Source of the DNA: Chara braunii
Lineage: Eukaryota; Streptophyta; Charophyceae; Charales; Characeae
Direction: 5' to 3'
Length of the DNA stretch: 64,000 nucleotides
Assembly (NCBI GenBank): GCA_003427395.1
Contig: BFEA01000083.1
Location: 3,400,879-3,464,878, forward strand
Shown: positions 53,850 to 64,000 of the stretch, in pieces
Numbering within the stretch: position 1 is the stretch's first letter
Layout: the number at the start of each line of letters is the position of its first letter
Program-made: the position numbers and the translations under genes
The notes under the pieces: generated by a model
Told to the model about the DNA's origin: nothing
Databases searched by the model: none
The model's input: the letters and a program-made list of their open reading frames with translations, nothing else

Positions 53850-54500
53850 CCTTCCACGAGCTCCCCCTCTCTTGATGACCACTACCCCTGTCACTTCCCT
53901 TTGACCCTCTCCTGCCATTGCAGTAGGAACAGGACGTCAGGTGAGCATGCGCACGTCAGTTGACGTCAGTCGCCACCGCCTCCCCTCTCGTTGACTTTCG
54001 CCCTCTTCCCTCGGGCTGCCACGTGTCCACTCTCTTGATGGCCACTACTCCCGCTCTTCTAGCAGGATCTCTGTCTTGTCTTTTCCGTTACTGCAGTAGG
54101 AGTGAGAACATCGTGTCAACGCGCGAACAGCGGCTGACGTCATCACAGTCCACAAGCTCATTTGCGTAGTCCTCTCCTTTCGTTGACTTCCCTTTGCTCT
54201 CTGATAGCCACCTGTCCACTGACTCTCTCCCCCGCTTTTCGCACGCTCACACCCGTGCCACGTAGCTCGCCTCCCACATGTACCCTCTTCGAGAGACAGC
54301 CCTCGTGTCTCGATCTGGCCCATGAAGACCTGTTGCGGCTCAGTAGACACAAGACGCCGCGCGTGATCGTCGAAGCAGCGGTTGACATCAACCGTATCTA
54401 ACAAGGTCGCCCCCTCCTCATCTGCACACGCCTCCCCCTTTCGTTGACCTCCCCTCTCTCTCCTGGGCTGCCACACGTAGCCCGTGTACCCCCTGTACTC
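53850..54500. repeat. Diverged tandem repeats with G-box and CRE-like sites
   Basis: Three or four units of about 200 bp share CGCCTCCCC(T/C)(C/T)TCGTTGAC, a T/C-rich run and a GCTGCCAC-type word. Units carry GTTGACGTCAG (53956), CCACGTGTCC (about 54020) and CTGACGTCATC (54133). TGACGTCA and CACGTG are core bZIP/bHLH sites. It may be the U3 region of a decayed LTR. Confidence 0.55.
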
Positions 54501-54672
54501 TCCTTCTTTCGTGTAACCGTCAGTCACGGTCCCTCCGCGGTGCTGCATTGGCCTCAGGGCCCCCGCTGTTGTGAACTCGCCTCGGGCCCACGCTCCACTG
54601 GGCCAGCCAACGGGTGATTTCGACGGATCTGATCCAGCCCATGCCAGGACTGGAGATCCGCCTCACGAGCAC

Positions 54673-55128
54673 TCATTTCGGACTCCCCCTCTGAGTCCCT
54701 GTTGTTGTGCTGCACCTCCCTGTCAGTAGTCTCACTCGCATACTCGCAGTCACCCCGTCTCGCTTGCATCTCCGCTCTGCCCTGTTGCGCGCCTCGGTAA
54801 CAGTAGCCTGCAGTCCTTCGTTCCTCCTTATTTTTTGCTCTTTACCACCACACACGTTAATTTTTAGCCTCACTTCCCCGTCAGGCTTATCGTAGGTCAG
54901 TATAGTCTCTACTACAGTACCCTTCTCATCCTCTGTCTCCCACATCCAAGAGTACTTCATATACCTCGGCCTGTAACCACGCAGGCCATTTCGGTCTGCC
55001 AGAGCCGCTCTTAGAATAGCCAAGGCCTCTATCAGAATGCAACTGTTGAGATAGCTCACGATAGCCCTCACCACCTGTACTCGTCCCAAAACCGGTGGCA
55101 TTAACGCGAGCACCCACTGCTTAGCCAT
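54673..55128 (-). pseudogene. Possible unknown-module region relic, minus strand
   Basis: A 151-codon minus-strand frame begins MAKQWVLALMPPVLGRVQVV, then ALAILRAALADRNGLRGY, WETEDEKGTVVETILTYDKPDG, and a charged helix TVTEARNRAERRCKRDG. It resembles module region I of element B (KFDRDKKGKKVV, LTVDG) and lies upstream, on the minus strand, of the clear relic at 49267-50054. This is the same relative order as in B. No known family recognised. Confidence 0.4.
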
Positions 55129-55429
55129 CTGATAGTCAGGCTCCCCCGTCTCTTATAGACCTGTCTCATACCCAGACCCCCAAACGGGAAGCTTCAAGAT
55201 TTAGTGAAAATTTGAAAATAAACGGAATAATTTTAGAAGCGTGATTTTACACAAAAGAAAACCAAAAGATAAGAAAAGAAAAGAACTTATGGCCGCGATA
55301 TCCACAGGCCTTCTGCTTTCGGTCCCTGTCGCTTCGTCTCACTGAGAAGTGACTGCTATTATGAGGTGATGGTCCCATAACGGGATACCAGCGATCACTT
55401 TCCGCCCTTTAAAATACAATGGCGGCCTA

Positions 55430-56240
55430 TCCCCGTTGGGTACCCGTGTCCGATGTCAAGGAGGAGGCTTATGACCCTCCAGGGGGGGGGATGATAAGCC
55501 TCCTACCGATGCGGCCGCGGGTCGCCCTTCTTTTGGGGTCCTATAGCGCGGCGCTCATTCGGAGCTCGTTCAAAGACGAGATGCCTGGAATCGAACGACT
55601 TAGGCTGTGGACCACAGAGCCTGAAATTCGAACCGTTAGCTTTCTCGCGAAATGACGGAAAATGAACAGGGAAAGCCGCACCCGAAAGACCAGCAATGTA
55701 ATAATAATAATAATAGTAATAATAATAATAATAATAATAACTGCAGAATGAAAAGGGATGGCGCTTCGGAATTCCTTCGCGCCACAGCTCCGCCTGAATA
55801 GCGGTACAAGTACTTGCATGAATCTAAAACCTAACTTTCGCCCTCATCCCTTTTCTTTTCTGTTTTCACACATCCACCTTTCCAGACCCCACTGTATTTG
55901 CCCTCTAATGTGGCTACAGGGGTCCTACCACGCGGAGCTCAGATGCGCAGACCCGATATAGGTGATATATAAAGAGTTGGGCTTGCCTAGGCCACAATAC
56001 CACCNCCCGAACTCGAAGCCCGAACCGTTGGCCTCCCTATGAAGTGACGGGACCCAAGAAAAGGGAAATCCCCGCCTAAAAACTGGTAAATCAGTAATAA
56101 TAATTGTAATAACAATAATTATAGTAAAAGGGAAAGGGAAAACCTAGACGATGCAGCAACTGTCGCTGGATTATTCTAGATTAAAGCAACGGTCTTAATC
56201 CCCGTGCTGATCAGGCGTTCTGCCTTCTTTTCTTTTGTTT
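55430..56240 (+). repeat. Two diverged tandem copies with (AAT)n runs
   Basis: Copy 1 (about 55500-55860) and copy 2 (about 55895-56240) share GGGGTCCTA, (T/C)CGAACCGTT(A/G)G followed by a GAA(A/G)TGACGG word, AAT repeats (55700-55740; 56090-56125), and a closing CTTTTCTTTT pyrimidine tract. An N is present at 56005. No gene. Confidence 0.6.
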
Positions 56241-56923
56241 TTATTTTCTTATTCTCCTTCTACCCCTCTGCTCAGTTTTTCTCTCCTGATAGCAACCTGT
56301 TTTCGTGCACCTAACCCATAACTCTCTAAAGGGGCGCTTGGCGCGCAGTTGAAAAGACAGAGCCAGTCTTCTCACTTCCGCATCCCAGTGCGAACCCGAC
56401 GGCTACCACGACCACAGGCTGGTTGTGCTCTACTGTACAACAGGGCGCCGAGCCTGCGTGGACCAATGGAAAGCCTTGTGGCGCACCCTTTTTGCTAAGG
56501 GCATGCACCGACAGGACCGGTCCACACCAGGGTACAACCCGGGCTCTAAGGATCGTGGAGATGACTACTGGCTGCAATACCAGAGCAAGAGACCAGTACC
56601 AGGCAGGGACTTGGTACACAGAGGAGGGCCGGGACACCGCGCCCTCCGACATAATACCAAACCCCCACCAAGCGTCCCCGCTGGGTCGGAACACATGATC
56701 AGCCGATATAAAACAACTTAGACTAGTAGTGACTCACTCATTCCCATTGCCACTTGCGGCAATGCTCGCGCAACTGCGCCACCTGGCTTTTCACACACCC
56801 ACTTCATTCATGCTCTTCATCTCAACCCGCCTTCTCTTCCTTTTTGATAGTGTATCCTGCCCTTTTACCCTCACTATATTCTTTTAGTCTCTGCTTTTAG
56901 GGATAGCCCTCTCATCTCCAGTT
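56241..56923. other. Stretch without a supported gene
   Basis: Overlapping frames of about 90-120 codons on both strands (56326-56721) show no recognisable motif. Nothing else is seen. Confidence 0.45.
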
Positions 56924-57388
56924 ATGCCTAAGGCACGTAGAGGACAGGGAAGAGGAAGAGGAGGGAGAGGAGGGAAGGCTAGGGAGGAGCCGCCGGCCCG
57001 TACGCGGCGCGATTATAGTTTTGAGGAGGAGGAGGATGAGCCACGGGGTTATGGCGCTCACTCGAGACCCTATCCTCGCCATTCGCTCACTGCGTGGTAT
57101 GAGAGGACTCCATCCCGAGACAGGATGGACTATTTCAGAAAAAAAATCAAAGCGCGCTATGGCGCACCCAGCACGTCCTCTCCCCCTTACTCTCCCAGAG
57201 CTCCTACCACCCCTACGGCAAGTAGAGCCCTAGTGATTGTTCCCTCCCTTCCTTGTATTGCCCCCTCTGCTCCTCATCCCTATGGCTGCATTCTTTTCAG
57301 TATTTTCTTTCTTCTCTCTCTATTTCAGATAGAACTCGTGGGAATTTTCTATATATTGTACAAGCGCGATTTCTTCTCATCTTTCTGA
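56924..57388 (+). CDS. Hypothetical RG-rich protein or first exon
   Basis: The frame starts MPKARRGQGRGRGGRGGKAR, an RGG-type RNA-binding-like stretch, then an acidic run FEEEEDEP and tyrosine/arginine-rich sequence to about residue 85, and a proline/serine stretch. A CAAGTAGAG word near 57220 could be a splice donor, after which the frame becomes hydrophobic and looks non-coding. It could be an N-terminal Gag piece of an unidentified element or a host exon. No domain assignment is possible. Confidence 0.35.
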   Translation: MPKARRGQGRGRGGRGGKAREEPPARTRRDYSFEEEEDEPRGYGAHSRPYPRHSLTAWYERTPSRDRMDYFRKKIKARYGAPSTSSPPYSPRAPTTPTASRALVIVPSLPCIAPSAPHPYGCILFSIFFLLSLFQIELVGIFYILYKRDFFSSF

Positions 57389-59204
57389 TTTCTCAGCTCA
57401 TACATCACTCATAGTGTCCCAGGCTTAAGAGTTTGAATATCTTGAGGTCAGGGACACAGGTTCCTCGTGAATCAGGCCGCATGTCGCCCACCAAATAAAA
57501 TTTCAAGAAGGATTTTGTCTGCTTGTTTGACTTGTTCAGCTGCTGTTTTTTTCGTACGAAGGTTACCTTAGCTCTTGATCAGGCATCCATGCCAGGGATG
57601 ACCCCAGTAACGAGGGTACTCACTCTGTCTGCCATGTTGGAAATAGGGCATACCAAACCCTCTTTTCTGTTCTCTGGCCTGAGTGAGACGTCTTTTCAGC
57701 TTCTCAAGCACCTGATGGGGATACCAAACCCTTTTTCTTTTCTCTGGTCTGGGAACTTCAAATATGTATTTGTATACCTGCAAAATCAGGGAGTCCCACA
57801 CAACAACCATACCCAGCAATCAGATCCTCTAACACCCAGCAGTAAAACATTAACAAATCAGAATAAAACCCATAAATAAAATAATAAATAACAAATTACA
57901 ATTAACATATAACAACTCTTCATACCCAGGGTTTATTGATTGCCTTGATTTCGGCCCACCACTGACCAGGAATGCCAGACGTCCCGTTAGTCTGACATAC
58001 CTCATTCGGCCCGCCTCAGGCCAGGACTAGTCAGACCATTTGTCTTGACAGCCCCTTTGACCTTTCTCCAGGTCAGGACCAGCATACCCACTACTCGAGT
58101 ATGACAGCCCTTTGGCACTCTCGCCAGGATACCCAGACTATAGCGGGTCTGGTCACCCTATGATAGTAGACGTCCCGTTAGTCAGACTGTCCCGAACCCG
58201 GATTTGACCATTGCGGTCAGGGACCGACTCACCTACCAATTTTTGGCAAAGGGCACTGGCTGCCCCGCCTAGATTTTTGAACGTGGGACCTGGTCTAACC
58301 ACAGTTCCAGGCTCTGGCGAACCTGACTGGATTGCATTGACTGCGGTAGGGTTCCAGCTGACCCCTTTCGACCTCATAGGCCTGACTCCCGGAGTCTTTG
58401 CCTCAGCCGACTACGGAATTCGACACTCGCGTCGGGGACCTGCTGACCTCACCAGATTGCAATCTATTACGGTAAGGCTCTGGCTGGCCTGGACAATCAA
58501 TGCACCCTCAGGTAAGAGAAGGAAAACCCCAGGCGCAGACAATCAGGCAAGCATATCATAACCCACAAGCAGACTGCCCATGCCCCATAACAGGACAAAC
58601 ATTTCTCAAGAGACTTCCCTTCGGTCTTAAGAGGTACTGAATAGCAACATGATAACCAACATTAAGCCCTTACAGGAAACCTCCCTTCAGTCTCAAGAAG
58701 GATGCTTAGTGCTGGCCCTAGAGAGGTCCCTTCCCTCAGCTGGGAATTTCCTTTTCTTTTCCAAGAGACGTCCCGTCAGTCTCAAGGGAGTATCAAATTG
58801 CTGATCTCAGAGAGGTCCGTTCCCTCATCAGAGCGAAGACTGGTCCTTAGCCAAAGGCACGAAGTCCCTCTACCAACCACTCTCAGTCAAGTAAAGCTTA
58901 AGATCTTTATGCCTGCCTTCATCTGAATCTCTTGGATGGACATTTTACTCAAAGACATGAAGTTCTTCTGCTGATAACTCTTAGTCAAACAGAACTGAAC
59001 TTCTTTATGCCCACCATGCTCTTCTCTTTATCTTAGGATAGTACTGATCTTATCTTTTGATGTGCCACAGCCATGAGCTTCTCAAATCTTTGACACTGTG
59101 TCAATACTTACGAAACTGATTTTAGTTATTCCCACTCTCAAGGACTTGACACTCATGGAACGACTGTAGCACTGCATCAAAAGACTTGACTTAGTCGTTT
59201 GCTG
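57389..59204. other. Stretch without recognisable genes, possible 3' LTR of element E
   Basis: It holds repeated phrases such as GACGTCCCGT(T/C)AGTC(T/A) (57977, 58169, 58764) and CAGTCTCAAG(A/G) (58690 region and 58770 region). Its place just beyond the pol end of the minus-strand element E fits an LTR, but the matching 5' LTR is outside the window. Confidence 0.4.
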
Positions 59205-59340
59205 AAATACTGAATGAAAGGACTTGCTGAAAAATGAGATACTGAAACTTGAGATGTTGAAACTGAAAGCTGAAACTAAATTACCGAAACTGAAATAATG
59301 AAACTGAAGTTATGAAACTGAAATGCTGAATCGAAAAAAT
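59205..59340 (+). repeat. Short GAAACTGAA tandem repeats
   Basis: (A/T)GAAACTGAA(A/G) units of about 13-16 bp recur roughly eight times with changes. Confidence 0.85.
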
Positions 59341-59435
59341 GTTGAATTGACTATGCATGAATGATTTGAGTCCACTGAAACCGAGTCTTGCCATCTCAGC
59401 GTCTCACTGTAGTCTTTCTCTCAGTCCTCTATGAC

Positions 59436-60063
59436 TGTTTTCTCACTTGGATGACCGACTTCTCTTTCCTCTCTTTGAAGTCATTGTTGGAATCAAGTCA
59501 GGATCTCTGAAGATAAACTTACGAAGTTTTGACCCTGACACCATATCGTGAACTCTGGTTCCATCCATCTATGAAATCTCATAAACTTTGCCCTCTGCTT
59601 CCCCTGTGATTCTGTAGGGACCAAGCCATCTGGGCTCCAACCTTTTAGTCCATTGTGTCTCAAGGGAACTGTCAAATAGGAGGACAACATCTCTAATCTT
59701 CAATTTCTCTTTTCTTATATATCTTTTCTTGTTCCATCTTTCTTGATCTGATAGCCTGCTGGATGCCATCCTTTCTGCAGCATCCATCACTGCCTGATCA
59801 ACTTTTGATATTTGCCTCATCCGGATCTGAAGAAGCTTTGAAATAGAATAATCTCTGTCACTTTTTTGATTCGACTATGTTTTAACAATACTCTCAATTG
59901 GCAGTGTAGCATATCGGTCATACCACAGAGTAAATTGTGCATATCCAGTAGTTCTCTTGATTGTGATGTTGTCAGCATACACAACAACTCTTAATACTCT
60001 TGGCCAGTTGCTGAGATTTCCTTCACACTATTTGACCAATGAATCTTTCAAAGTTTTGTGTGC
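59436..60063 (-). pseudogene. Integrase C-terminal part of element E
   Basis: On the minus strand after the catalytic Glu (60064) there is an immediate stop, then ADNITIKRTTGYAQFTLWYD, another stop, and the frame 59820-59569 with RMASSRLSDQERWNKKRYIR, VVLLFDSSLETQW and RWLGPYRITGEAEG, the GPY module. A further TAG near 59568 precedes MDGTRVH and VSGSKLRKFIFRD, the usual end of this module (compare VSGARLKVF in B). Confidence 0.85.
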
Positions 60064-62265
60064 TCATTCAACAGGTGCATTCGCTTGAGGGTGGTAAGTT
60101 GTTACATACCGAATTCTGACACCCATCCTGAGTGTAGTTCTTGTGAAATTCTCATTTCTGAATTTTGATCCTCTGTCTGAGACAAATTCTCTGATAAAAG
60201 GATACCTGAGATAGACTTCTTCTATCCAGTCAGCCGCTTGCTCGGCTGTCTTCCTTTTCAGAGTTTTTGCCTCAACATATCCAAAGAAATTATCTCTCAT
60301 GTTTAATATGTATCTCATCCCACCCTTGCCTGGAGGCATAATGATGAGATCCAGATGAACTCTGCTACCTGGCTCTACCAGGATTGTAGGGAATAGGGGC
60401 TCAATCATTCTTGTGGTAGACCGCTTCTGACATAACACACATGATTTACAAATACCCTGAGCAGCCGTGTGGCCACCAGCAACCCCTTCGTGTAGAGCAA
60501 CAATTATCTCTAACTGCCTCTCTTTGCCACAGACCACTCTTAGTGGAGGTAGGCCTCCCTTACCATCCACAAAGAGATGTCCTCTTTTTAGCCTGAATTT
60601 CTTCCTTGAATTTTTACAATAATATTTCTTTAGCTGCTCCTCTTTCATCTTTTTGTCAATCTTTTGATAATTTTCATCATATTCTTCAAAAAAGAAAAAT
60701 ATTTCTTCTTCCTTCTTTTCACTTTCTTCTTCTTCTTTCTTTGGACCTGAGTTTTCCCCAATTTCTTCATGAGCAGCCACTGCCGCTGCATTAACTCTAG
60801 CATACCAATCCTTTGATTCGTCTTCTTCCTGTTTCCCTAGAATTGACTCATAAACGTATGCGCTTGGGACTTCGCCCCAGTTGTCTCTCTCTTCTGGCCA
60901 CAGACTCCACTTGTAGGAGCATGGTGCTTCATAATCCTCATCATCTTTTTCATTAAGGAAATTATCAACATAGGCAAATTCTTCAATTGTTTCATTCACA
61001 TCTTCTTTTTTTCCTTCCCGCCACTTAATCCGGCTTAAGCCATCCGCTCTGTTTTTCTCAGTGGGAATCTTCTCCAGCTTAAAATCATATGTCCAGATGA
61101 AGGCGATCCATCTGCTGACTGTTGGATTTACCTGTTGGTGTTTTTTAATGGCACCAATCACAGCAGATGCATCAGTGGTCAGGATGAATCTTCTTCCTAG
61201 TACGTAGTGCCTAAAGCACCTGAGGCTATGGATGATTGACAGTAGCTCTTTCCTGAATTGAGTGTAGCCTCTTTCTGTTGAATTGTGAGTCCTGCTCTCA
61301 AATCTCGGAGGTCTCTCTCTCCCATTCTCATCTTTCTGAATAAGCACTCCACCCAGAGCAACTTGTCTTCCATCCGCCTCAATGATAAAAGATCTTGCCT
61401 CTTCATCATTATAATATGACACTCCCAGCACTACACCACCATCTTTTAGTTTTTTTTGTAATGCTTCTGCAGCAGTCTGTCTCTTATCATTCCATGCTAA
61501 GTTAGCCCTTTGCCTTACCATCTCCCTCAGAGGCTCTGCAAGGGTAGCAAAATGAGGAATAAAAATCCTCCAGAATCCGCAGACCCCCAAGAAGCTCCTG
61601 ACATTTGTCACTCTTTTGAGGGGCAAAGGCCAGTTTAAGATCTTATCTATCTTCTTGGGATCCGAACTCCTACCCTTGGAGAAACATCTGAAGCCCAAGA
61701 TTATTACCTCTGGCTGAAAGAGAAGGGACTTTGGTCCACTGGCAGTCGGATTATATTTTTGAAGTCTTTCTAGGACCATCTTAATTCCTTCAGCATGTTC
61801 CCAGACAAACTTTCTGACTCCCCCTGCGACCAAAGTCTCATCCCTTACCAAAGGCCCTTTTACAGGATTATCATCAATGTAGGGACTGGTTATTTCAGGG
61901 GAAAGATCCTGCATGACTTTGATCATATCCCTTTGAACCACTGCCACGCCGTTAGTCCAACCCTGAGGTACCACACACATCTGAACAAGTCCCCTTGGCG
62001 TGTGCATGGCAGACATTGGTCGGCTAGTGGGATCAATGAGAAACTGATCATAGCCAGAATACAGATTAACTAGAGAATAAATACATCGACCAACAAAGGA
62101 TTCAGAGAGGAAATCAACATTAGGAAGACTACCTGCATCACGTATCGTCACAAAATTGAGCTTCTGAAGATTCAGTATCCATCTTAAGCCCGCCCCCTGG
62201 TTTCCAGAAACAAAACCAGTGGTTAGCATACGGTCCATCAGCAGGTTCAGTAACATTAGATGCAA
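60064..62265 (-). pseudogene. RT-RNase H-integrase core of element E (733-codon frame)
   Basis: Longest frame in the window. RT motif A reads LVNLYSGYDQ, with Asn where the catalytic Asp stands (B: VCDLFSEYDE). Motif C is YIDDNPVKGP. PQGWTNGVAVVQRDM and FLGVCGFWRIFIPHFATLAEP are typical. RNase H has IEADGRQVALGGVL, FRKELLSI, TTDASAVIG and RADGLSR, so its acidic residues are kept. An acidic EEEE/KKEEE-rich insert lies between RNase H and integrase. The zinc domain jumps from GGH to SCVLCQK, so about 30 residues are missing in frame. Core Asp (HLDLIIMP), Asp (VSDRGSKF) and Glu (ANAPVE) are present; the frame stops right after the Glu. The open length suggests fairly recent decay. Confidence 0.9.
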
Positions 62266-62635
62266 TCTTTTTTGTCAAGATACTTTACAACTTCTGCCTC
62301 TTCCTTCAGAGCATACTTGGTTGGCCTATCATTCCATGGAACATGATCAACTGTCCAAATCTTGGCCATCTTGATCATGTCCTCGTCCAATCGCCCTCCC
62401 TCTTCATCATTAAAGGAGAAAGCACCAGAAAATTCCTGACACATCCTGAAGATATATTTTTCTCTTTAGGCAGGATAAACTGATCCGAGCCTGTCTTCAT
62501 TGTGTCAAACCTCTCTTTGGTGACCTCATTCTGCAGTTTTGTTGATTCTCGCAATGCTTTTATAATCTTTCTCTCCTTTTTCAGTGGTTCATCATAATTT
62601 TTTTCTATTAGGACTGCCACCGGGTTTTTCTTCAA
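62256..62635 (-). pseudogene. Pre-RT linker of element E
   Basis: Two overlapping minus-strand frames. The upstream one (62635-62375) is basic and charged. The downstream one (62444-62256) has FSFNDEEGGRLDED, KIWTVDHVPWND and KEEAEVVKYLDKK, matching B at 36830-36990. A frame change separates it from the RT frame. Confidence 0.75.
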
Positions 62636-62670
62636 CCCCTTGGGTTTGTATTTTCTTTTTTACCCAATGG

Positions 62671-63342
62671 CTATTTTCCTAAAAAAGGGTGAGTCGTTGC
62701 AAATCTTAATTCCATCTTTCCTCCCTTAGCAGTCTCTACAACCCTTTTAAATTTTTCAATTTGCCCATCTTCGTCCTTGAGATTACCAAGAGCGTTTATC
62801 ATTTTCGAAATCTGGTTGATACCTAGCGAAATCTCTTCCTTCACTTCTGGTTTCCCTTCCGCTTTTAGCCTCCTAATCTTTTCAGTAGACTCTTCTCTTC
62901 TGATTGAATTAGCAGAAAGTTGATGCTTGAAATCACTCTTTGTGCAGACCATAAAGGTTTGTTCTTGAGCAGTCTTAGGATCTTGTAGGCCGATCCAAGA
63001 TGACCCCTCATGATTGAAAAATTGGACTGCCTCTATCCTATGCAAGAATGGAGTTCCCAAGATACAGTCACGGTCCAGGTCCGGCACTACAAAACCCAAT
63101 AATTCCACAGTCATTGTCCCAACTCTGATGGGTAAGTTATCAATAAATCCTGCAACGAACAGTTCTCTTGCAATATTGCTCAATATATTTTTCGCAGGCC
63201 TATCAATAGTCAAATTACATGCCTCCATCGTTCTTCGTGAAAGAAGTACCATCTCTGCCCCAGAGTCCACTAGGTGTAGAATCTTCACTTGATTAATGCG
63301 AATTGTAAGGTGCCCACATCCCATGCGAATCTCATCTCGCAA
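62671..63342 (-). pseudogene. Aspartic protease of element E, motifs intact
   Basis: The minus-strand frame of 223 codons has LHLVDSGAEMVLLSRR near residues 24-40, the canonical D-S-G-A active site, and DCILGTPFLHRIE near residues 92-105, the second conserved strand. This is the retropepsin of the element. The C-terminal half is charged (KEEISLGINQISKMI). Unlike those of A, B and D, this domain keeps its catalytic triplet. Confidence 0.85.
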
Positions 63343-63992
63343 CCTGGTAGTGATCTGTTCACTTGGTTGGGAAAGACTGACCCCAAATAATTTACTTCCA
63401 ATGTTTTCTTCTCAATTAACTTTTTGAACTCTTCTCTCAGTTTGGGAGCTAGTGTCATTGCTTCCTTGAAAGACAATGTCACTCCTGTTTCTTCCAGCAT
63501 TTTAGCAATTACATCAGAAATCACTGTCCCATTAGCCAAGTCACTCTTGAAAATAAATTTTCTCTTTCTCCCCTGTTCATTCTTTTCTTGTGCGCGTTCC
63601 TGTTCAGGGTCATCAAGGATGTTAATAAGTGATTCCTCAACCTTCTTTCTTTTCATTTCTTCTATCATTTGAGGCGTCATACGGGTTTGGTGGTTCCTCA
63701 CTTCACCAATCCTAACACTAGGTTCCATGACGAGTTCTGGGGGTAAATCGCCATGAAACGATACCATGTTAGCCAGAAAGCGAACCATCTCATTGGAAGA
63801 GGGTTTTACTAATTCATAAAGATTTTGAAAAGTAGGATTTCCTTCTAGTGGAGGCTCACTTGTAGAAGCCTCACTAGGCCCGCACTTTGTCAATGTTAGA
63901 GATTGCAGAGACAGTCCAACCGTAATATGAGAATCACTTGCCCCCTGTACTAACTCATTAGGCAATTTTTCAATGAGAAAATGAACATTCAC
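63285..63992 (-). pseudogene. Gag-protease linker of element E
   Basis: A 235-codon minus-strand frame, open at the window end side, precedes the protease and overlaps it by about 58 bases in another phase. It contains RMTPQMIEEMKRKKVEESL, KRKFIFKSDLANGTVISDVI, and EETGVTLSFKEAMTLAPKLR, ending with MRFAWDVGTL. Linkers of this kind before the protease are known in gypsy elements of some fungi and charophytes (from memory, not checked). No zinc knuckle is within the visible part. It may be the C-terminal part of Gag. Confidence 0.65.
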
Positions 63993-64000
63993 ATTGGCCT

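Larger units (their letters stand above)
59430..64000 (-). mobile_element. Element E: minus-strand gypsy element, same pol type as B
   Basis: Read on the minus strand from 64000 downwards: a Gag-protease linker, aspartic protease, pre-RT linker, RT, RNase H, integrase and GPY module, ending near 59430. The 5' part and 5' LTR lie beyond the window. Linker, RT and GPY words match element B. Damage includes stops in integrase, a deletion in its zinc domain and a change in RT motif A. Whether E also has the unknown 5' modules cannot be seen here. Confidence 0.85.

Overview
The window looks like nuclear intergenic or intronic DNA from a streptophyte with a very large, transposon-packed genome. A charophyte green alga such as Chara is my best guess, inferred from the plant-type ETO1-like exon, the Ty3/gypsy families and the N-gapped assembly style. 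No bacterial, organellar or CRISPR signal is seen. Almost everything is layered LTR-retrotransposon sequence, and most coding parts are broken by stops and frameshifts.

Layout. 1-2732: old repeat sequence with a gag relic of family D. 2733-10879: a complete but dead Ty3/gypsy chromovirus-like element (A) with TG..CA LTRs, initiator-tRNA-type primer site, gag, protease, RT-RNase H, integrase and a chromodomain-like tail; a 4-bp ATTT flanks it. 10880-17857: LTR-like blocks, tandem repeats and microsatellites. 17858-18149: one intact exon of a host ETO1-like TPR gene, the only convincing host gene piece. About 18650-25532: 5' part of a second gypsy element (D), cut inside its integrase by a third element. 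25533-48764: a very large gypsy-type element (B). It has an LTR pair and a 10-G polypurine tract. Between the 5' LTR and gag it carries about 5 kb of unknown coding modules. Its pol gene is itself split by a 7.6-kb insertion (39470-47114) that left a 5-bp CGGTG target duplication. 48765-59430: mostly decayed repeats, but with minus-strand relics of the same unknown modules at 54.7-55.1 and 49.3-50.1 kb, in the same order as in B. 59430-64000: a minus-strand gypsy element (E) of the same pol type as B, running off the window end.

The most interesting signal is the unknown module family. Units of about 130 residues share an E..(F/I)PY start, an (I/L)(Y/F)(L/V)P-like strand, a W(E/G)R..A..E...RL helix and a P.PP(V/I)..LxDG..W tail. 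They are followed by a second module beginning WE(D/E).C. At least three divergent units sit upstream of gag in B, and one more lies on the opposite strand at 49.3-50.1 kb. I recognise no known domain in them.

How the parts relate: the elements are nested (B in D, an unknown insert in B), so relative ages can be read. D is older than B, and B is older than the 39.5-47.1 kb insert. None of the retroelements looks able to move by itself. The ETO1-like exon implies that the whole retroelement tract on one or both sides may be intron.
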